49,255 nt of DNA from Clostridia bacterium (GCA_017467815.1 JAFUKI010000059.1:1-49255); one strand, 5' to 3'; positions 17,677 through 26,923 are shown, numbered from the stretch's first letter. Notes: generated from the sequence alone by a model not told the origin. A program made the numbers and translations.

Positions 17677-18084
17677 ATGAAAAGTATCAAACCTGGCAGA
17701 GGTCCGTCCATGAAGGGATTTGTCATGAGCATTGCCATGGCATTGTTCGGTATACTGTGGACGGTGCTGGCATTGTCCATCGGCGGCGGAATTTTCGCAC
17801 TGTTCGGCGTGATCTTTGTCGGCATAGCGATTTTTGAAGCGGTGTACAATTACAAAAATGCCACATCGGAAAACCGGTATTCCGCTATGGATATTGTGGA
17901 CAGCAGTGAGGAAAGCGATCCTCTGAACGAAAAATACGGTTCGGATGCCGTGAAAAACACACCGGCGGCTGAACGGACAGAGAATAACCGGAATACTGCG
18001 GAAAACAACTATTGTCCCTACTGCGGCAAGAAAGTGGAAGATTCGTATACATTCTGTAACGGATGCGGCAAAAAACTGCCGTAG
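17677..18084 (+). CDS. Small membrane protein with C-terminal zinc ribbon
   Basis: This 135-residue protein has two adjacent hydrophobic segments (about residues 11-30 and 34-54), a polar linker and a C-terminal double CxxC ribbon: CPYCGKKVEDSYTFCNGCGKK. ATG 17677 follows GAAAGGCGG. The zinc ribbon would be cytosolic if both segments span the membrane. Function unknown. It lies 16 nt after the deacylase gene and is followed by a separate consensus promoter. Confidence 0.7.
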   Translation: MKSIKPGRGPSMKGFVMSIAMALFGILWTVLALSIGGGIFALFGVIFVGIAIFEAVYNYKNATSENRYSAMDIVDSSEESDPLNEKYGSDAVKNTPAAERTENNRNTAENNYCPYCGKKVEDSYTFCNGCGKKLP

Positions 18085-18098
18085 TACGGATGTGGGAA

Positions 18099-18127
18099 TT
18101 GACAAACTGTATACATTATGTTATAAT
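18099..18127 (+). promoter_or_regulatory. Perfect-consensus SigA promoter of the 18176 gene
   Basis: TTGACA (18099-18104), exactly 17 bp, TATAAT (18122-18127). This is the only promoter in the window that matches both hexamers fully, so the downstream gene(s) are probably strongly expressed. Confidence 0.9.
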
Positions 18128-18175
18128 GATAACAGAATTTGATTTAATTTACAAATCAGATGAGGAGGACAGAAT

Positions 18176-19912
18176 ATGTATTGTCAAAAATGTGGAAATC
18201 AAATGCAGGATAACGAAAAATTCTGCGCACAGTGCGGCGCACAGGTGCAGACCGGACAGCCTACCGAAGAACAGCCTGTACAGGTTCAGCCGGCAAAAGC
18301 TCCCCGTGCCCCGAAACAGAAAAAAGGCGGCATAAGACCCTTATTTATCATCATCTCCGTGATCGCAGTGGTATTATGCATCGTTATCGCTGTAAATGCA
18401 TCTTCACTGTACGGCTTCGGTGTAAAAACCTTCGGCGGCGCAGATGCGTACTTCAAGTATGTTGAAGGAAAAACCATTGAAAATGCGGCGAAGACCCTTT
18501 CCACAGTATATAAAAATAACAATATCACCGACGCGATGACCGATGACGCAGGTGTATCTGCCAATATGCAGATCACCATGAACGATTCCATGACGGATAT
18601 GCTGGAAGACTTAATCGGCATGGAAGATTGTTCCTGGCTGAAGAGCATCAGCCTGAATACGGAAACCAACAAGAAAAACAACAGCATCGGTATGGATGCG
18701 GTACTGAAGCTGGGCAAAACGGATATCGTTGATCTGGAACTGGCTGTTGACGGTACAAGCGAACAGATCACCGCGCGCCTGCCGGAGCTGAGCGATGCGT
18801 ATCTCAGTCTGGACATGAGCGAGCTGGGCGATGAATCCCCGGAACTGTATGAAATGATCAAGGATATTCTGGCACAGGAAGTGGAAGTTCCCGCTTATCT
18901 GCAGGATACGGACAAGACTGCGGATGTGCTTGGCAAGTATGTGAGCCTGGTAGTGGGAAATATTGAAGGTGTGGAAAAAGAAAAGGGCAGTATCAAGGCA
19001 AACGGCGTTAAACAGGACTGCACCGTTCTGACTCTGGATGTAACCTACGGTATGATCTACAACATTCTGGACGACATTTACGACGAAGCCGAAGACGATG
19101 ATGAACTGGAAAGTATTCTGGTAGAATGTCTGGATGCCCTGGCAGCGATGGAAGGCGGCTACTACACCGGTGAAGAACTGTATGAAGAACTGCTGAACGA
19201 ACTGGATGCCGCAAAAGAAGATATTCTGGCAAATGAGGATCCGGACGAGATCTGTCTTACTCTGACTGACTATGTTGCGGATCACAATATCATCGGCAGA
19301 GAACTGGAAGCCGACGGAGCGAAGATCTGGTACGCTTATACCCGTAACGGAGATGAATACGGCTTTGAAGCAGAAGTGGATTCCGTTGCGTTTCTGAGCG
19401 AGGGCGAGATCAAGTCCGGCAAGCTGACAGGTATTGTAAGTATACGCGAATACAATGAAGAAGTGATGTCCTTTGAGATCAACGATCTCAATCTGAAGGA
19501 ACTGAAAAAAGGTTTTGTAAACGGCAATATCACCGTTCCGTTGGATGAAGATATGCTGAACGAGATGGACTTGGAAATGCTGACCTACATGGGCGGCAAT
19601 GCGGCGGTTACACTGGATCTGGAAACCGGTGCAAAAGCCGGTAAAGCAGTATTGGGCATCGGTCTGGAAGATGACGAACCGCTGATAGCAGTAATTGTGG
19701 ACTCTAAGATTCACGGTGCCGGAAAGGTGTCTCTGCCCGGCGGAAAAGCGGAAGTCGTAAGTCTGAATGACGAAGACGATCTGCTGGAATGGGTGACCGG
19801 TCTGGACTTTGAAACGATTCTGAAAAATCTGGAAAAAGCCGGTCTGCCGGAAGATCTCCTGTCAGAACTGGAGACCCTGGTATCCTATCTGGCACTTGCC
19901 GGACTGTATTGA
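18176..19912 (+). CDS. Zinc-ribbon membrane-anchored protein with large acidic extracytoplasmic domain
   Basis: The 578 residues begin with a zinc ribbon (CQKCGNQMQDNEKFCAQCG, residues 3-21) and a Gln/Pro/Ala-rich linker. One transmembrane helix follows (about 57-76: LFIIISVIAVVLCIVIAV). About 500 predominantly acidic residues presumably lie outside the membrane. The outer part is rich in amphipathic DxxxxxxLGMED-type segments and resembles the large sensor- or lipoprotein-like domains common in gut Clostridia; no enzyme motif is seen. RBS AGGAGG is strong. It stands directly upstream of an ABC exporter and may be co-transcribed with it. A functional link is only inferred. Confidence 0.75.
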   Translation: MYCQKCGNQMQDNEKFCAQCGAQVQTGQPTEEQPVQVQPAKAPRAPKQKKGGIRPLFIIISVIAVVLCIVIAVNASSLYGFGVKTFGGADAYFKYVEGKTIENAAKTLSTVYKNNNITDAMTDDAGVSANMQITMNDSMTDMLEDLIGMEDCSWLKSISLNTETNKKNNSIGMDAVLKLGKTDIVDLELAVDGTSEQITARLPELSDAYLSLDMSELGDESPELYEMIKDILAQEVEVPAYLQDTDKTADVLGKYVSLVVGNIEGVEKEKGSIKANGVKQDCTVLTLDVTYGMIYNILDDIYDEAEDDDELESILVECLDALAAMEGGYYTGEELYEELLNELDAAKEDILANEDPDEICLTLTDYVADHNIIGRELEADGAKIWYAYTRNGDEYGFEAEVDSVAFLSEGEIKSGKLTGIVSIREYNEEVMSFEINDLNLKELKKGFVNGNITVPLDEDMLNEMDLEMLTYMGGNAAVTLDLETGAKAGKAVLGIGLEDDEPLIAVIVDSKIHGAGKVSLPGGKAEVVSLNDEDDLLEWVTGLDFETILKNLEKAGLPEDLLSELETLVSYLALAGLY

Positions 19913-19933
19913 GTCTGAAAAAATGTTTCAGAC
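19913..19933 (+). other. Hairpin immediately after the stop of the zinc-ribbon gene
   Basis: GTCTGAAA-AAATG-TTTCAGAC is a perfect 8-bp stem overlapping the end of the gene, without a T-tract. It may be an RNA-processing or stability element that lowers expression of the downstream ABC genes relative to the zinc-ribbon gene. It does not look like a full intrinsic terminator. Confidence 0.4.
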
Positions 19934-19972
19934 AGTACTGAGTCTCCATAATTGAATAATGAGGGAGTTATT

Positions 19973-20644
19973 ATGCACATTGATATTGAACACATCCGGA
20001 GATCATTCGGAAGGAAGACAGTGCTGCAGGATATCTCCCTTTCTGTTTCTTCCGGAATGTGTATCGGCATTCTCGGCGGAAACGGATCGGGAAAATCCAC
20101 ATTGCTGTCCATTCTGGCAGGGGTTCTGACGGGGGACGGAGGCAGCTTCCTGTGTGACGGAACGGATCTGCTGCGAACACCGAAACAGCGGGAGACGATC
20201 GTGGGTTATGTTCCCCAGGGTACACCCTTGTTCGGCGAATTGAACGCACTTGACAATCTGCGTTTGTGGTACCCGGCGGACGATCTGCGTCTTTCGCTGG
20301 ATCAGGGCGTTCTTGCCATGCTCGGCATACCGGCATTTCTGAAAACACCGGTGAACAAAATGTCCGGCGGTATGAAAAAACGTCTGGCAATCGGCTGTGC
20401 GGTGGCAAAGGATCCGCAGATCCTGCTTATGGACGAACCCACCAGTGCGCTGGACCTTGCCTGCAAGCAGATCGTGGCAGCATATCTGAACGAACATCGC
20501 CAGAATGGCGGCATTACGCTGCTGACAACCCATGATACAGCGGAGTTTGCCCTGTGTGATAAGTTGTATATTCTGCGGGACGGCGTTCTTGCTCCGTATG
20601 AATATGATGGAAATATGCGGGAATTGGTGGATCTGCTGTCATGA
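19973..20644 (+). CDS. ABC transporter ATP-binding protein
   Basis: The 223-residue ATPase subunit has all the standard motifs: Walker A GGNGSGKST, Q-loop YVPQGTPLF, signature KMSGGMKKRLAIG, Walker B ILLMDEPTSALD and the His switch TTHD. ATG 19973 is chosen for the GGGAG just upstream; an earlier ATG (19952) lacks an RBS. It overlaps the first permease by four bases (ATGA). Two permease genes of the ABC-2 class follow, so this is probably a heterodimeric export system of unknown substrate. Confidence 0.92.
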   Translation: MHIDIEHIRRSFGRKTVLQDISLSVSSGMCIGILGGNGSGKSTLLSILAGVLTGDGGSFLCDGTDLLRTPKQRETIVGYVPQGTPLFGELNALDNLRLWYPADDLRLSLDQGVLAMLGIPAFLKTPVNKMSGGMKKRLAIGCAVAKDPQILLMDEPTSALDLACKQIVAAYLNEHRQNGGITLLTTHDTAEFALCDKLYILRDGVLAPYEYDGNMRELVDLLS

Positions 20645-21879
20645 AAAGTGGAGCGAGATATTGGTTTCTGCAAATGAAGCGTGTGGGGAAAATCCTGCCG
20701 GCGGTCTGTCTGTTTACATTGGTTCTGTGTATCGGCATCGGCGGACTGCTGTATGCGCTTGTTGCGGAAAATGAAAACGACGAAAAAAACATCCGCTTCC
20801 GTATCGGCGTGGTGGGGGATACAAACGAAAGCTACCTCGGCTTCGGTATATCCGCCCTGCAGACGCTGGATTCCTCCCGTCACACCATAGAATTTGCGGA
20901 ATTGACGGAAACCGAAGCACGGACCCAGCTGAAAGACGGTACACTGGATGCCTATATTGTTATTCCGGAGGATTTTGTATCCGCGATCGTCCACGGGGAA
21001 GTGCGGCAGCTGCAGTATGTCACCACACCGCAGGCAGCGGATTTCAGTACCCTTATCCGGGATGAACTGCTGGACACGGTTTCGGTGATGCTGATTGAAT
21101 CCCAGAAGGGACTATACGGCTTCATTGATGCCGTGGATCAGGTGAAAGCGGCAGACAGAGGTGAACATCTGGATCGTCTGAACCGACAGTATTTTTCCAT
21201 GATTCTGTCAAGAGATGCCCTGTGTGAAGTGGAAATAATCGGTACTGTGGGAGGCGCGTCCCTGATGGGCAGTCTGTTCTGCGGTCTGGCTGTGTTTTAT
21301 ATTCTGCTGTCGGGGATATCCTTCTGTGCCTTTTTCATCAGACGGGAGAAAAGTCTGTCGTGTATTCTGCGTGCTGCCGGTATGCCTGTTCCGGTGCAGA
21401 TCTTTTGTGAATACGGCGCCTATGTCTGCGGTTTGTTTGCGGTAACGGTACTGCCCATACTGCTTCTGTGCTGTACGGATGCACCGGCGGCGTGGATTCC
21501 GGAATGGGATGCTGAATACACTGCGGTTTTTGTATGCAGTACCGCCGGTGTTATGCTGTGTCTGGCGGCTATGCAGTTTTGTTTGTATGAACTGTCTTCC
21601 GGCGTGACCGGCAGTATATTGGTACAGTTTATCGTTTCGCTTGCCATGGCGTATGTGTCGGGATGTTTGTATCCGGTGTATTTTTTCCCGGAGACGGTAC
21701 AGAAGATCTCCCCATGGCTTCCGGCAGGTGCGGCGCAGAATTGTCTGGCATCGGCATTGACGGGAGAGAACGCCGGCGTACAGTGGCTGGTTCTGCTGTT
21801 GTATGCGGCGGTATTTCTGGGAATTGCAGTTCTGGTGCGCCGTAAAACCATGACGGCGGGAACGGAGGCGGACGGATGA
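20641..21879 (+). CDS. ABC-2 type permease, first subunit
   Basis: The 412-residue protein has one N-terminal transmembrane segment (about residues 20-42) and an extracytoplasmic domain of about 170 residues. At least five hydrophobic helices follow in the C-terminal half. This is the usual ABC-2 (NatB/YhgE-like) layout for exporters. It overlaps its neighbours on both sides by ATGA junctions, so the three genes are translated together. Confidence 0.85.
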   Translation: MKSGARYWFLQMKRVGKILPAVCLFTLVLCIGIGGLLYALVAENENDEKNIRFRIGVVGDTNESYLGFGISALQTLDSSRHTIEFAELTETEARTQLKDGTLDAYIVIPEDFVSAIVHGEVRQLQYVTTPQAADFSTLIRDELLDTVSVMLIESQKGLYGFIDAVDQVKAADRGEHLDRLNRQYFSMILSRDALCEVEIIGTVGGASLMGSLFCGLAVFYILLSGISFCAFFIRREKSLSCILRAAGMPVPVQIFCEYGAYVCGLFAVTVLPILLLCCTDAPAAWIPEWDAEYTAVFVCSTAGVMLCLAAMQFCLYELSSGVTGSILVQFIVSLAMAYVSGCLYPVYFFPETVQKISPWLPAGAAQNCLASALTGENAGVQWLVLLLYAAVFLGIAVLVRRKTMTAGTEADG

Positions 21880-23012
21880 AAAATTTTCCTGCGTTTATAC
21901 GATGGTTCTGGCTTTTACAGAAACGTCTGCTGAGAGATAAAAGTTTTTGGTTGATGCTTGTTCTGATTCCCGTGCTTGTTCTGTCCATGCAGATCATCGC
22001 CAAAGAAGAAAGCGGTATTGTACATATCACCCTTGCCATGGAGAATCCTTCCGATACACTGGCACAGAAAATTTGCGGGGATCTTATGAATAGCCGCGGT
22101 GTATTGCGGTTTACCGAAGCCACCCCGGAAGAAGCGGAAGAACTGGTAAAAAGCGGCGGGTGTGACGCGACATGGATTTTTCCGGAGGATACGGCGGAAG
22201 CGGTACGGAATTTCGCCGGACGGAAATTCACAAATGCGGCGGTTGTGACCGTAATACAGAGGGAAGAAAACGTAATCACCCGACTGGCAAGAGAAAAACT
22301 GTACGGTGCGCTGTATACCCATTGCTCCTACGCACTGTACGACGGTTATTTGACAAAGGAAGTCCCCGAAGCGGTGAATCTGTCGGATGCAGACAGAAAA
22401 GCCATTTACGAAAATATCTTTCAGGAAGAGGATCTGTTCCGGTTTGTCTATACGGACGGCACAGCACCCGAAGAAGATGACAGTTATCTGCTGACACCCA
22501 TCCGCGGCTTTCTGGCGGTTCTGATGGCAGTCGGTGCGCTGGCTGCATCCATGCTGTATAGCCGGGATCGGGAAAACGGCGCATTTGTCTGGCTGCCTTC
22601 CCGGAAACAGTCCCCCTATGCGGTTCTTTATACGGGTACTGCCGTGCTGGATATCGGTGTGCTGGTGCTCTTTGCTCTTGTGCTGTCCGGGATGGCGGTG
22701 TCTTTTGCCAGAGAGTGCGTACTGATGTTTTTGTACATCCTGTGCTGCAGCGGATTTGCCATGTTTGTCAGACTGCTCACCGGAAGTAATGTTGTTCTGG
22801 GAAGCTGTATTCCACTGTTTGCCATCATTATGACAGTGGTTTGTCCGGTGTTTTTTCACTTGCAGTCCGCCGGATGGATCGGTGCATTGTTTCCGCCGTA
22901 TGCGTATATTTTATCGGCATACAATGACCGGTATATCCTGCAGATGCTCGTATACGCGGCGGTGATGTACGGACTGTATTTCATACTGCACAGAATATTG
23001 AAGCGGATTTGA
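21876..23012 (+). CDS. ABC-2 type permease, second subunit
   Basis: The 378-residue protein has the same layout as the preceding permease: an N-terminal helix (about residues 21-39, FWLMLVLIPVLVLSMQII), an outer domain and a cluster of C-terminal helices. The two permeases are diverged paralogues and likely pair with the ATPase at 19973. No regulator or immunity gene adjoins them. Confidence 0.83.
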   Translation: MKNFPAFIRWFWLLQKRLLRDKSFWLMLVLIPVLVLSMQIIAKEESGIVHITLAMENPSDTLAQKICGDLMNSRGVLRFTEATPEEAEELVKSGGCDATWIFPEDTAEAVRNFAGRKFTNAAVVTVIQREENVITRLAREKLYGALYTHCSYALYDGYLTKEVPEAVNLSDADRKAIYENIFQEEDLFRFVYTDGTAPEEDDSYLLTPIRGFLAVLMAVGALAASMLYSRDRENGAFVWLPSRKQSPYAVLYTGTAVLDIGVLVLFALVLSGMAVSFARECVLMFLYILCCSGFAMFVRLLTGSNVVLGSCIPLFAIIMTVVCPVFFHLQSAGWIGALFPPYAYILSAYNDRYILQMLVYAAVMYGLYFILHRILKRI

Positions 23013-23027
23013 ATTGAGGATAAACCC

Positions 23028-23966
23028 ATGAAGAAAGTTGTACCCGGATATTATCACCGGTTTCATTGTATCGCAGACAAGTGCCGCCACAGCTGTTGTA
23101 TCGGCTGGGAGATCGACATTGATGGGGATACAATGGCCTATTACCAAAGCGTACCGGGAGATTTCGGTAATCGTCTGCGGAAGAATATAGCCGAAGAAGA
23201 CGGTATACACCATTTTGTGCTGGATCACAGGGAGCATTGCCCGTTTTTGAACGGAGAGGGGCTTTGTGACGTGATCCTGACACTGGGGGAAGACAAAATC
23301 TGTCAGATATGCCGCGATCATCCCCGGTTCCGGAATGTTTTTTCGGATCGCGTGGAAATCGGACTGGGACTGTGCTGTGAAGAAGCCTGCCGCCTGATTC
23401 TGTCGGAACAGGAGCCGATGCATCTGGCGGAAACCGGGGAATGTACAGAAAATCCCACAGAGGAAGAAGCCTATTTCTTCGACTGGCGCCGGCAGATATT
23501 CGCTGTCGTGCAGGACAGAACAAAATCGGCGGATGAACGGGCGGAAGAACTTCTGGCGTTCTGCCAGATCCGACTGCCGGAGAAAACATCTGCTGAATGG
23601 GTCGGCGTGTACCGGGGATTGACTTCACTTGAGGACGATTGGCAGGTTTGTCTGGATACATGGGAAAACGATCCGTCATCTCCTGACCGGTATGGAAGGG
23701 AATGGGATACGGCATGGGAGCAACTGATGATGTATTTTCTGTACCGTCATCTGCCGGACGGAATCGAGGATGGCAGTCTGCCGGAACGTGTGGGATTTGC
23801 TGTGCTCAGCTTCCGGATCATTCGGGAAGTATGCAGTGCCGTATCACCGGATGCGAACCGGGAAACCCTATGGGAGATCGCACGACTGTATTCTTCGGAA
23901 GTGGAATATGCGGAAGAAAATGTGATGGCACTTCTGGATCTCCTGTTTGACGAAAACAATACCTGA
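23028..23966 (+). CDS. FliB-family protein (flagellin lysine N-methylase homologue)
   Basis: The 312-residue protein has the Cys pattern of the FliB / CxxxCxxCC family: CIADKCRHSCCIGWEID, HCPFLNGEGLCDV, CQICRDHPRF and LCCEEACRLIL. FliB methylates flagellin lysines in Salmonella and a cysteine-ligated metal cluster is expected. Many Clostridia carry such genes without flagella, and none are visible here. It is 15 nt after the ABC permease, so it may share its transcript. The substrate is therefore uncertain. Confidence 0.75.
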   Translation: MKKVVPGYYHRFHCIADKCRHSCCIGWEIDIDGDTMAYYQSVPGDFGNRLRKNIAEEDGIHHFVLDHREHCPFLNGEGLCDVILTLGEDKICQICRDHPRFRNVFSDRVEIGLGLCCEEACRLILSEQEPMHLAETGECTENPTEEEAYFFDWRRQIFAVVQDRTKSADERAEELLAFCQIRLPEKTSAEWVGVYRGLTSLEDDWQVCLDTWENDPSSPDRYGREWDTAWEQLMMYFLYRHLPDGIEDGSLPERVGFAVLSFRIIREVCSAVSPDANRETLWEIARLYSSEVEYAEENVMALLDLLFDENNT

Positions 23967-23969
23967 AAA

Positions 23970-24016
23970 CAGTGCGGCTGCAGTACATTCTGCGGCTGCA
24001 CTGTTCTGTTTTTTCT
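23970..24016 (+). terminator. Intrinsic terminator after the ABC/FliB operon
   Basis: CAGTGCGGCTGCA pairs with TGCGGCTGCACTG, a 13-bp stem with two G-U pairs and an 8-nt loop, followed by TTCTGTTTTTTC. Confidence 0.8.
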
Positions 24017-24031
24017 ATAATGAAATCCTGC

Positions 24032-24059
24032 ACATATCATCGAAGAATCACATAAACTG
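24032..24059 (+). promoter_or_regulatory. Possible mother-cell (SigK-like) promoter of dpaAB
   Basis: AC (24032-24033), 17 bp, CATAAACTG (24051-24059), close to the SigK pattern AC-N16/17-CATAnnnTA. No SigA promoter is seen nearby. Mother-cell expression of dipicolinate synthase is established in Bacillus, which supports but does not prove this call. Confidence 0.35.
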
Positions 24060-24116
24060 GAATGAAAACAGATGCCATATTTCAGAGAAAACCGTGTGAT
24101 GTGAGGAAACGGAACT

Positions 24117-25010
24117 ATGAAGAATATAAACAAGATCCTGTTCATCGGCGGCGACGCAAGAAGTGCGGTGATTGCCGAGCGGTTGGGTGAAATCCATAAA
24201 AATGCGGAAATCGTATCCCTGTGTACCGATGGTGACAGGGGAGAAGTATTCACGGAAAAGGCTCTGGCGGAAGCACGGGATGCCGATGTTCTGATTCTCC
24301 CCCTGCCTTTGACGAATGACGGAGAGAATATGACGATTCACGGAACCGGGGGAACGATCCCTCTGCGCCCGTTTTTGGAAAAACTTCCGCCGGGCAAACA
24401 GATTCTCGGCGGACAGATCCCCTATTTTTATAAACGGCTGATCGAAGAATGCGGCTCATCCTGCGGAGATTATTTCGACAGCGAGGTTGTACAGCTCCGG
24501 AACGCCATTCCCACTGCAGAGGGGGCGATAGGTGTTGCCATATCCGAACTGCCGGTGACCATTGCCGGATGTCCCATTGTGGTAACGGGATATGGCAGAT
24601 GCGGTTACACCCTGGCGGCAAGACTGCGGCTGCTGGGGGCGGATGTTACGGTGGCGGTACGGCGCAGGGAAGCACAGGTGATGGCGGAAGGGGACGGATG
24701 CCGCAGTATATCCATCCGCGAACTGCAGGAAGATCCGCCGGCGTGCCGTATGCTGTTCAATACGATTCCGGCACCGATTTTGTCGGCAGAAACATTACAA
24801 AAATTCCGGAAAGACTGTATTCTGGTGGAGCTTGCCTCCGGAACCGGTGAGAGTATGGGAAAAGAAGCGGAAAAAGCCGGTCTGCGGTTTATAAAGGCAT
24901 CCGGTCTGCCGGGAAAGACAGCGCCCGAAACAGCCGGAAATATTCTGGCAGAATCCATTCTGGAATGGATCAATGATTGCAGAGGTGATAGCGTATGTCC
25001 GAAAAACTGA
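24117..25010 (+). CDS. dpaA: Dipicolinate synthase subunit A
   Basis: The 297-residue protein is the larger half of dipicolinate synthase (SpoVFA). It oxidises dihydrodipicolinate to dipicolinic acid in the mother cell during sporulation. Visible family features are ILFIGGDARSAVIAERL at the N-terminus, ILPLPLTNDGENM, the Rossmann motif VTGYGRCGYTLAARL (about residues 160-174) and VELASGTGES. It overlaps dpaB by 16 nt. With spoIIR this marks an endospore former. Many Clostridia make DPA with EtfA instead, so the Bacillus-type pair is informative about lineage. Confidence 0.92.
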   Translation: MKNINKILFIGGDARSAVIAERLGEIHKNAEIVSLCTDGDRGEVFTEKALAEARDADVLILPLPLTNDGENMTIHGTGGTIPLRPFLEKLPPGKQILGGQIPYFYKRLIEECGSSCGDYFDSEVVQLRNAIPTAEGAIGVAISELPVTIAGCPIVVTGYGRCGYTLAARLRLLGADVTVAVRRREAQVMAEGDGCRSISIRELQEDPPACRMLFNTIPAPILSAETLQKFRKDCILVELASGTGESMGKEAEKAGLRFIKASGLPGKTAPETAGNILAESILEWINDCRGDSVCPKN

Positions 25011-25570
25011 CGATTGGCTACGGTCTGTGCGGTTCGTTCTGTACTCACGCCCGCAGTATCGGTATACTGGAAATACTGACGCAGGATTACCGCGTGATTC
25101 CCTTTGTCAGCGGCAATGTGTATACCACTGACACCAGGTTCGGGAGAGCCGCGGATACACTGGCGATTCTGGAAAAACTGTGCGGCAATCCGGTACTGCA
25201 TACCATCGCAGAAGCAGAACCCCTCGGTCCGAAAGTACATCTGGATGCTATGGTGATCTCCCCCTGTACCGGAAATACCCTTGCCAAGATGGCGCATGGA
25301 ATCACCGATACCTGCGTTACTATGGCGGCAAAAGCCCATCTCAGAACCAACCGTCCCCTCGTTGTGGCATTGGCAACAAACGATGCCATGTCCGCCAATC
25401 TGGGGAACATCGGTACACTTCTGAACCGGAAAAACATATATTTTGTCCCCATGCGGCAGGACGATGTACAGTCCAAACCCCATTCGCTGGTGGCGGAATT
25501 TGATCTGTTACCGGAAACACTAGCGTGCGCTTTGTCCGGTATACAGAAGCGTCCGTTGTTTCTGGTGTGA
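24995..25570 (+). CDS. dpaB: Dipicolinate synthase subunit B
   Basis: The 191-residue flavoprotein-like subunit (SpoVFB) has the flavodoxin/HFCD-type fold: IGYGLCGSFCTHARS at the N-terminus, MVISPCTGNTLAKMAHGITDT (phosphate/flavin region), LVVALATNDAMSANLGNIG and KNIYFVPMRQDDVQSKP. RBS AGAGGTGA. Overlap with dpaA indicates coupled translation. Confidence 0.93.
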   Translation: MSEKLTIGYGLCGSFCTHARSIGILEILTQDYRVIPFVSGNVYTTDTRFGRAADTLAILEKLCGNPVLHTIAEAEPLGPKVHLDAMVISPCTGNTLAKMAHGITDTCVTMAAKAHLRTNRPLVVALATNDAMSANLGNIGTLLNRKNIYFVPMRQDDVQSKPHSLVAEFDLLPETLACALSGIQKRPLFLV

Positions 25571-25648
25571 TCAGTGGTGTAAAAAACGGATGATTTCTGT
25601 CGGATCTGTGTTATTTCACAGCAGATCGAAAATACCATGCATCAATTC

Positions 25649-25677
25649 TTGCAATTTTTCATAAGATATGGTATAAT
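25649..25677 (+). promoter_or_regulatory. Promoter of the CapA-like gene
   Basis: -35 TTGCAA (25649-25654), 17-bp spacer, -10 TATAAT (25672-25677). This separates the gene from the dpaAB unit. Confidence 0.75.
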
Positions 25678-25730
25678 AATTAAAGTTGGTTCTGCATAAT
25701 AACCGAAATCTGCGGAAAGGATGTATAAAA

Positions 25731-26762
25731 ATGAGAGCCAATACAAAAGAGCGTGTCCTCCATGCCCTTATGTTTGTGATACTGATATTTCTTGTGCTGG
25801 GTGTTGTTTTGTTCAATGTTATCTTCAGCGGCATCAACTATGCATCAGTACTGCTTGGCAGCGATACACTGCAGGAAGATACCGGGGTGGACAATGCAAC
25901 CGGTGTAACGGAGCCGGAAAACGCATACCATGCCATGACGATTCATTTTCTGGGGAACTGTATTGTCGGTTCCATACTGGGCAGCGACGGATACGGTACA
26001 TTCAACGCTATGGCGCAGGAGACAGAACCTGCCTATTTCTTTGAAAAAAATCTGAGACTTTTTGCCAATGACGACTGGACGATCGGACTGCTGGGTACGG
26101 TTTTGTCGGATAACGGAGAACTGGCACCGGTGACCGACGGCATTGCATACAAGGGTACAGCATCCCAGGCGGAAATTCTGACAGCGGGCGGCGTGGACAT
26201 TGTATCCTTAGCAACCCTGCATACCCGTGATTACGGTTCGGAAGGATATGCGGACACAGTAGCGGCAGTTGAGGCAGCCGGACTGCAGTGGGGCGATGAC
26301 GAACACGCGGTATATCTGGAAAAAGAAGATGTACAGATCGGTATATATCTGTGCAGTGTCGGTGCATCATCCATGGACGACAGTACCGACAGAATTGTGA
26401 ACTGGATTAACGGTGCTGTGGAAAAATGTGATATGGTCGTGATTTACCTTTCCGACAGAGGTGTGGAGATCGAATCGGAATGGTGGCCCCCCCTTGGGCA
26501 GGCTTGTATCGATGCAGGCGCATCCATTGTGCTGTGCAACCGGGAGATCGGTCCAATGTCGGTGGAAGCGTATAAAGACGGCGTAATCATTGATTGCCTC
26601 GGCACATTCCTGGACGGCGGAGAACGGTACGGCGAAAAGGAAAATTTTGTATATGCACTGACCGTGTATCTCAAAGACGGTACTGTATCCGACTGGGAGG
26701 GAGAAATGCTCCCCTTCTACAACTACGAGGAACCCTGGCAGCCGGTGCAGGTAACGGAATAA
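25731..26762 (+). CDS. Membrane-anchored CapA-like protein lacking most canonical metal ligands
   Basis: The 343-residue protein has an N-terminal transmembrane helix (about residues 11-32) and a domain that follows the CapA (poly-gamma-glutamate/calcineurin-like phosphoesterase) order. The usual GDxxxG is FLGNCIVGS, with Asp replaced by Asn. The NNHxxDYGxxGLxDT motif reads TLHTRDYGSEGYADT. The usual GHHPHVxQ...E.Y.G..I.YSLGNF segment reads LCNREIGPMSVEAYKDGVIIDCLGTF, so the histidines are gone. Overall fold is likely retained but metal-dependent catalysis is doubtful. ATG 25731 follows AAAGGA; an earlier ATG lies nearer the promoter without an RBS. It stands alone between its own promoter and terminator. 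Confidence 0.7.
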   Translation: MRANTKERVLHALMFVILIFLVLGVVLFNVIFSGINYASVLLGSDTLQEDTGVDNATGVTEPENAYHAMTIHFLGNCIVGSILGSDGYGTFNAMAQETEPAYFFEKNLRLFANDDWTIGLLGTVLSDNGELAPVTDGIAYKGTASQAEILTAGGVDIVSLATLHTRDYGSEGYADTVAAVEAAGLQWGDDEHAVYLEKEDVQIGIYLCSVGASSMDDSTDRIVNWINGAVEKCDMVVIYLSDRGVEIESEWWPPLGQACIDAGASIVLCNREIGPMSVEAYKDGVIIDCLGTFLDGGERYGEKENFVYALTVYLKDGTVSDWEGEMLPFYNYEEPWQPVQVTE

Positions 26763-26768
26763 AAACAA

Positions 26769-26817
26769 ACGTATTTCGGCACAGCAAGGAAAAAACTGTG
26801 CCGAAATACGTTTTTTG
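26769..26817 (+). terminator. Strong intrinsic terminator after the CapA-like gene
   Basis: A perfect 16-bp stem, ACGTATTTCGGCACAG / CTGTGCCGAAATACGT (26769-26784 and 26796-26811), followed by TTTTTGTT. Confidence 0.92.
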
Positions 26818-26923
26818 TTATAACCGGATTCGGTATTATTGCTCTGTATAATCCGTCACGGAACGGACATACTATTTTTCGGAATCCCGTGATTCCAAAT
26901 AAATATGTTTTTTGGAGTTTACT

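Noticed and set aside
18611..19714. A 367-codon minus-strand frame antisense to the zinc-ribbon gene
   Set aside because: No RBS or motif; the plus-strand gene has a perfect promoter and RBS.
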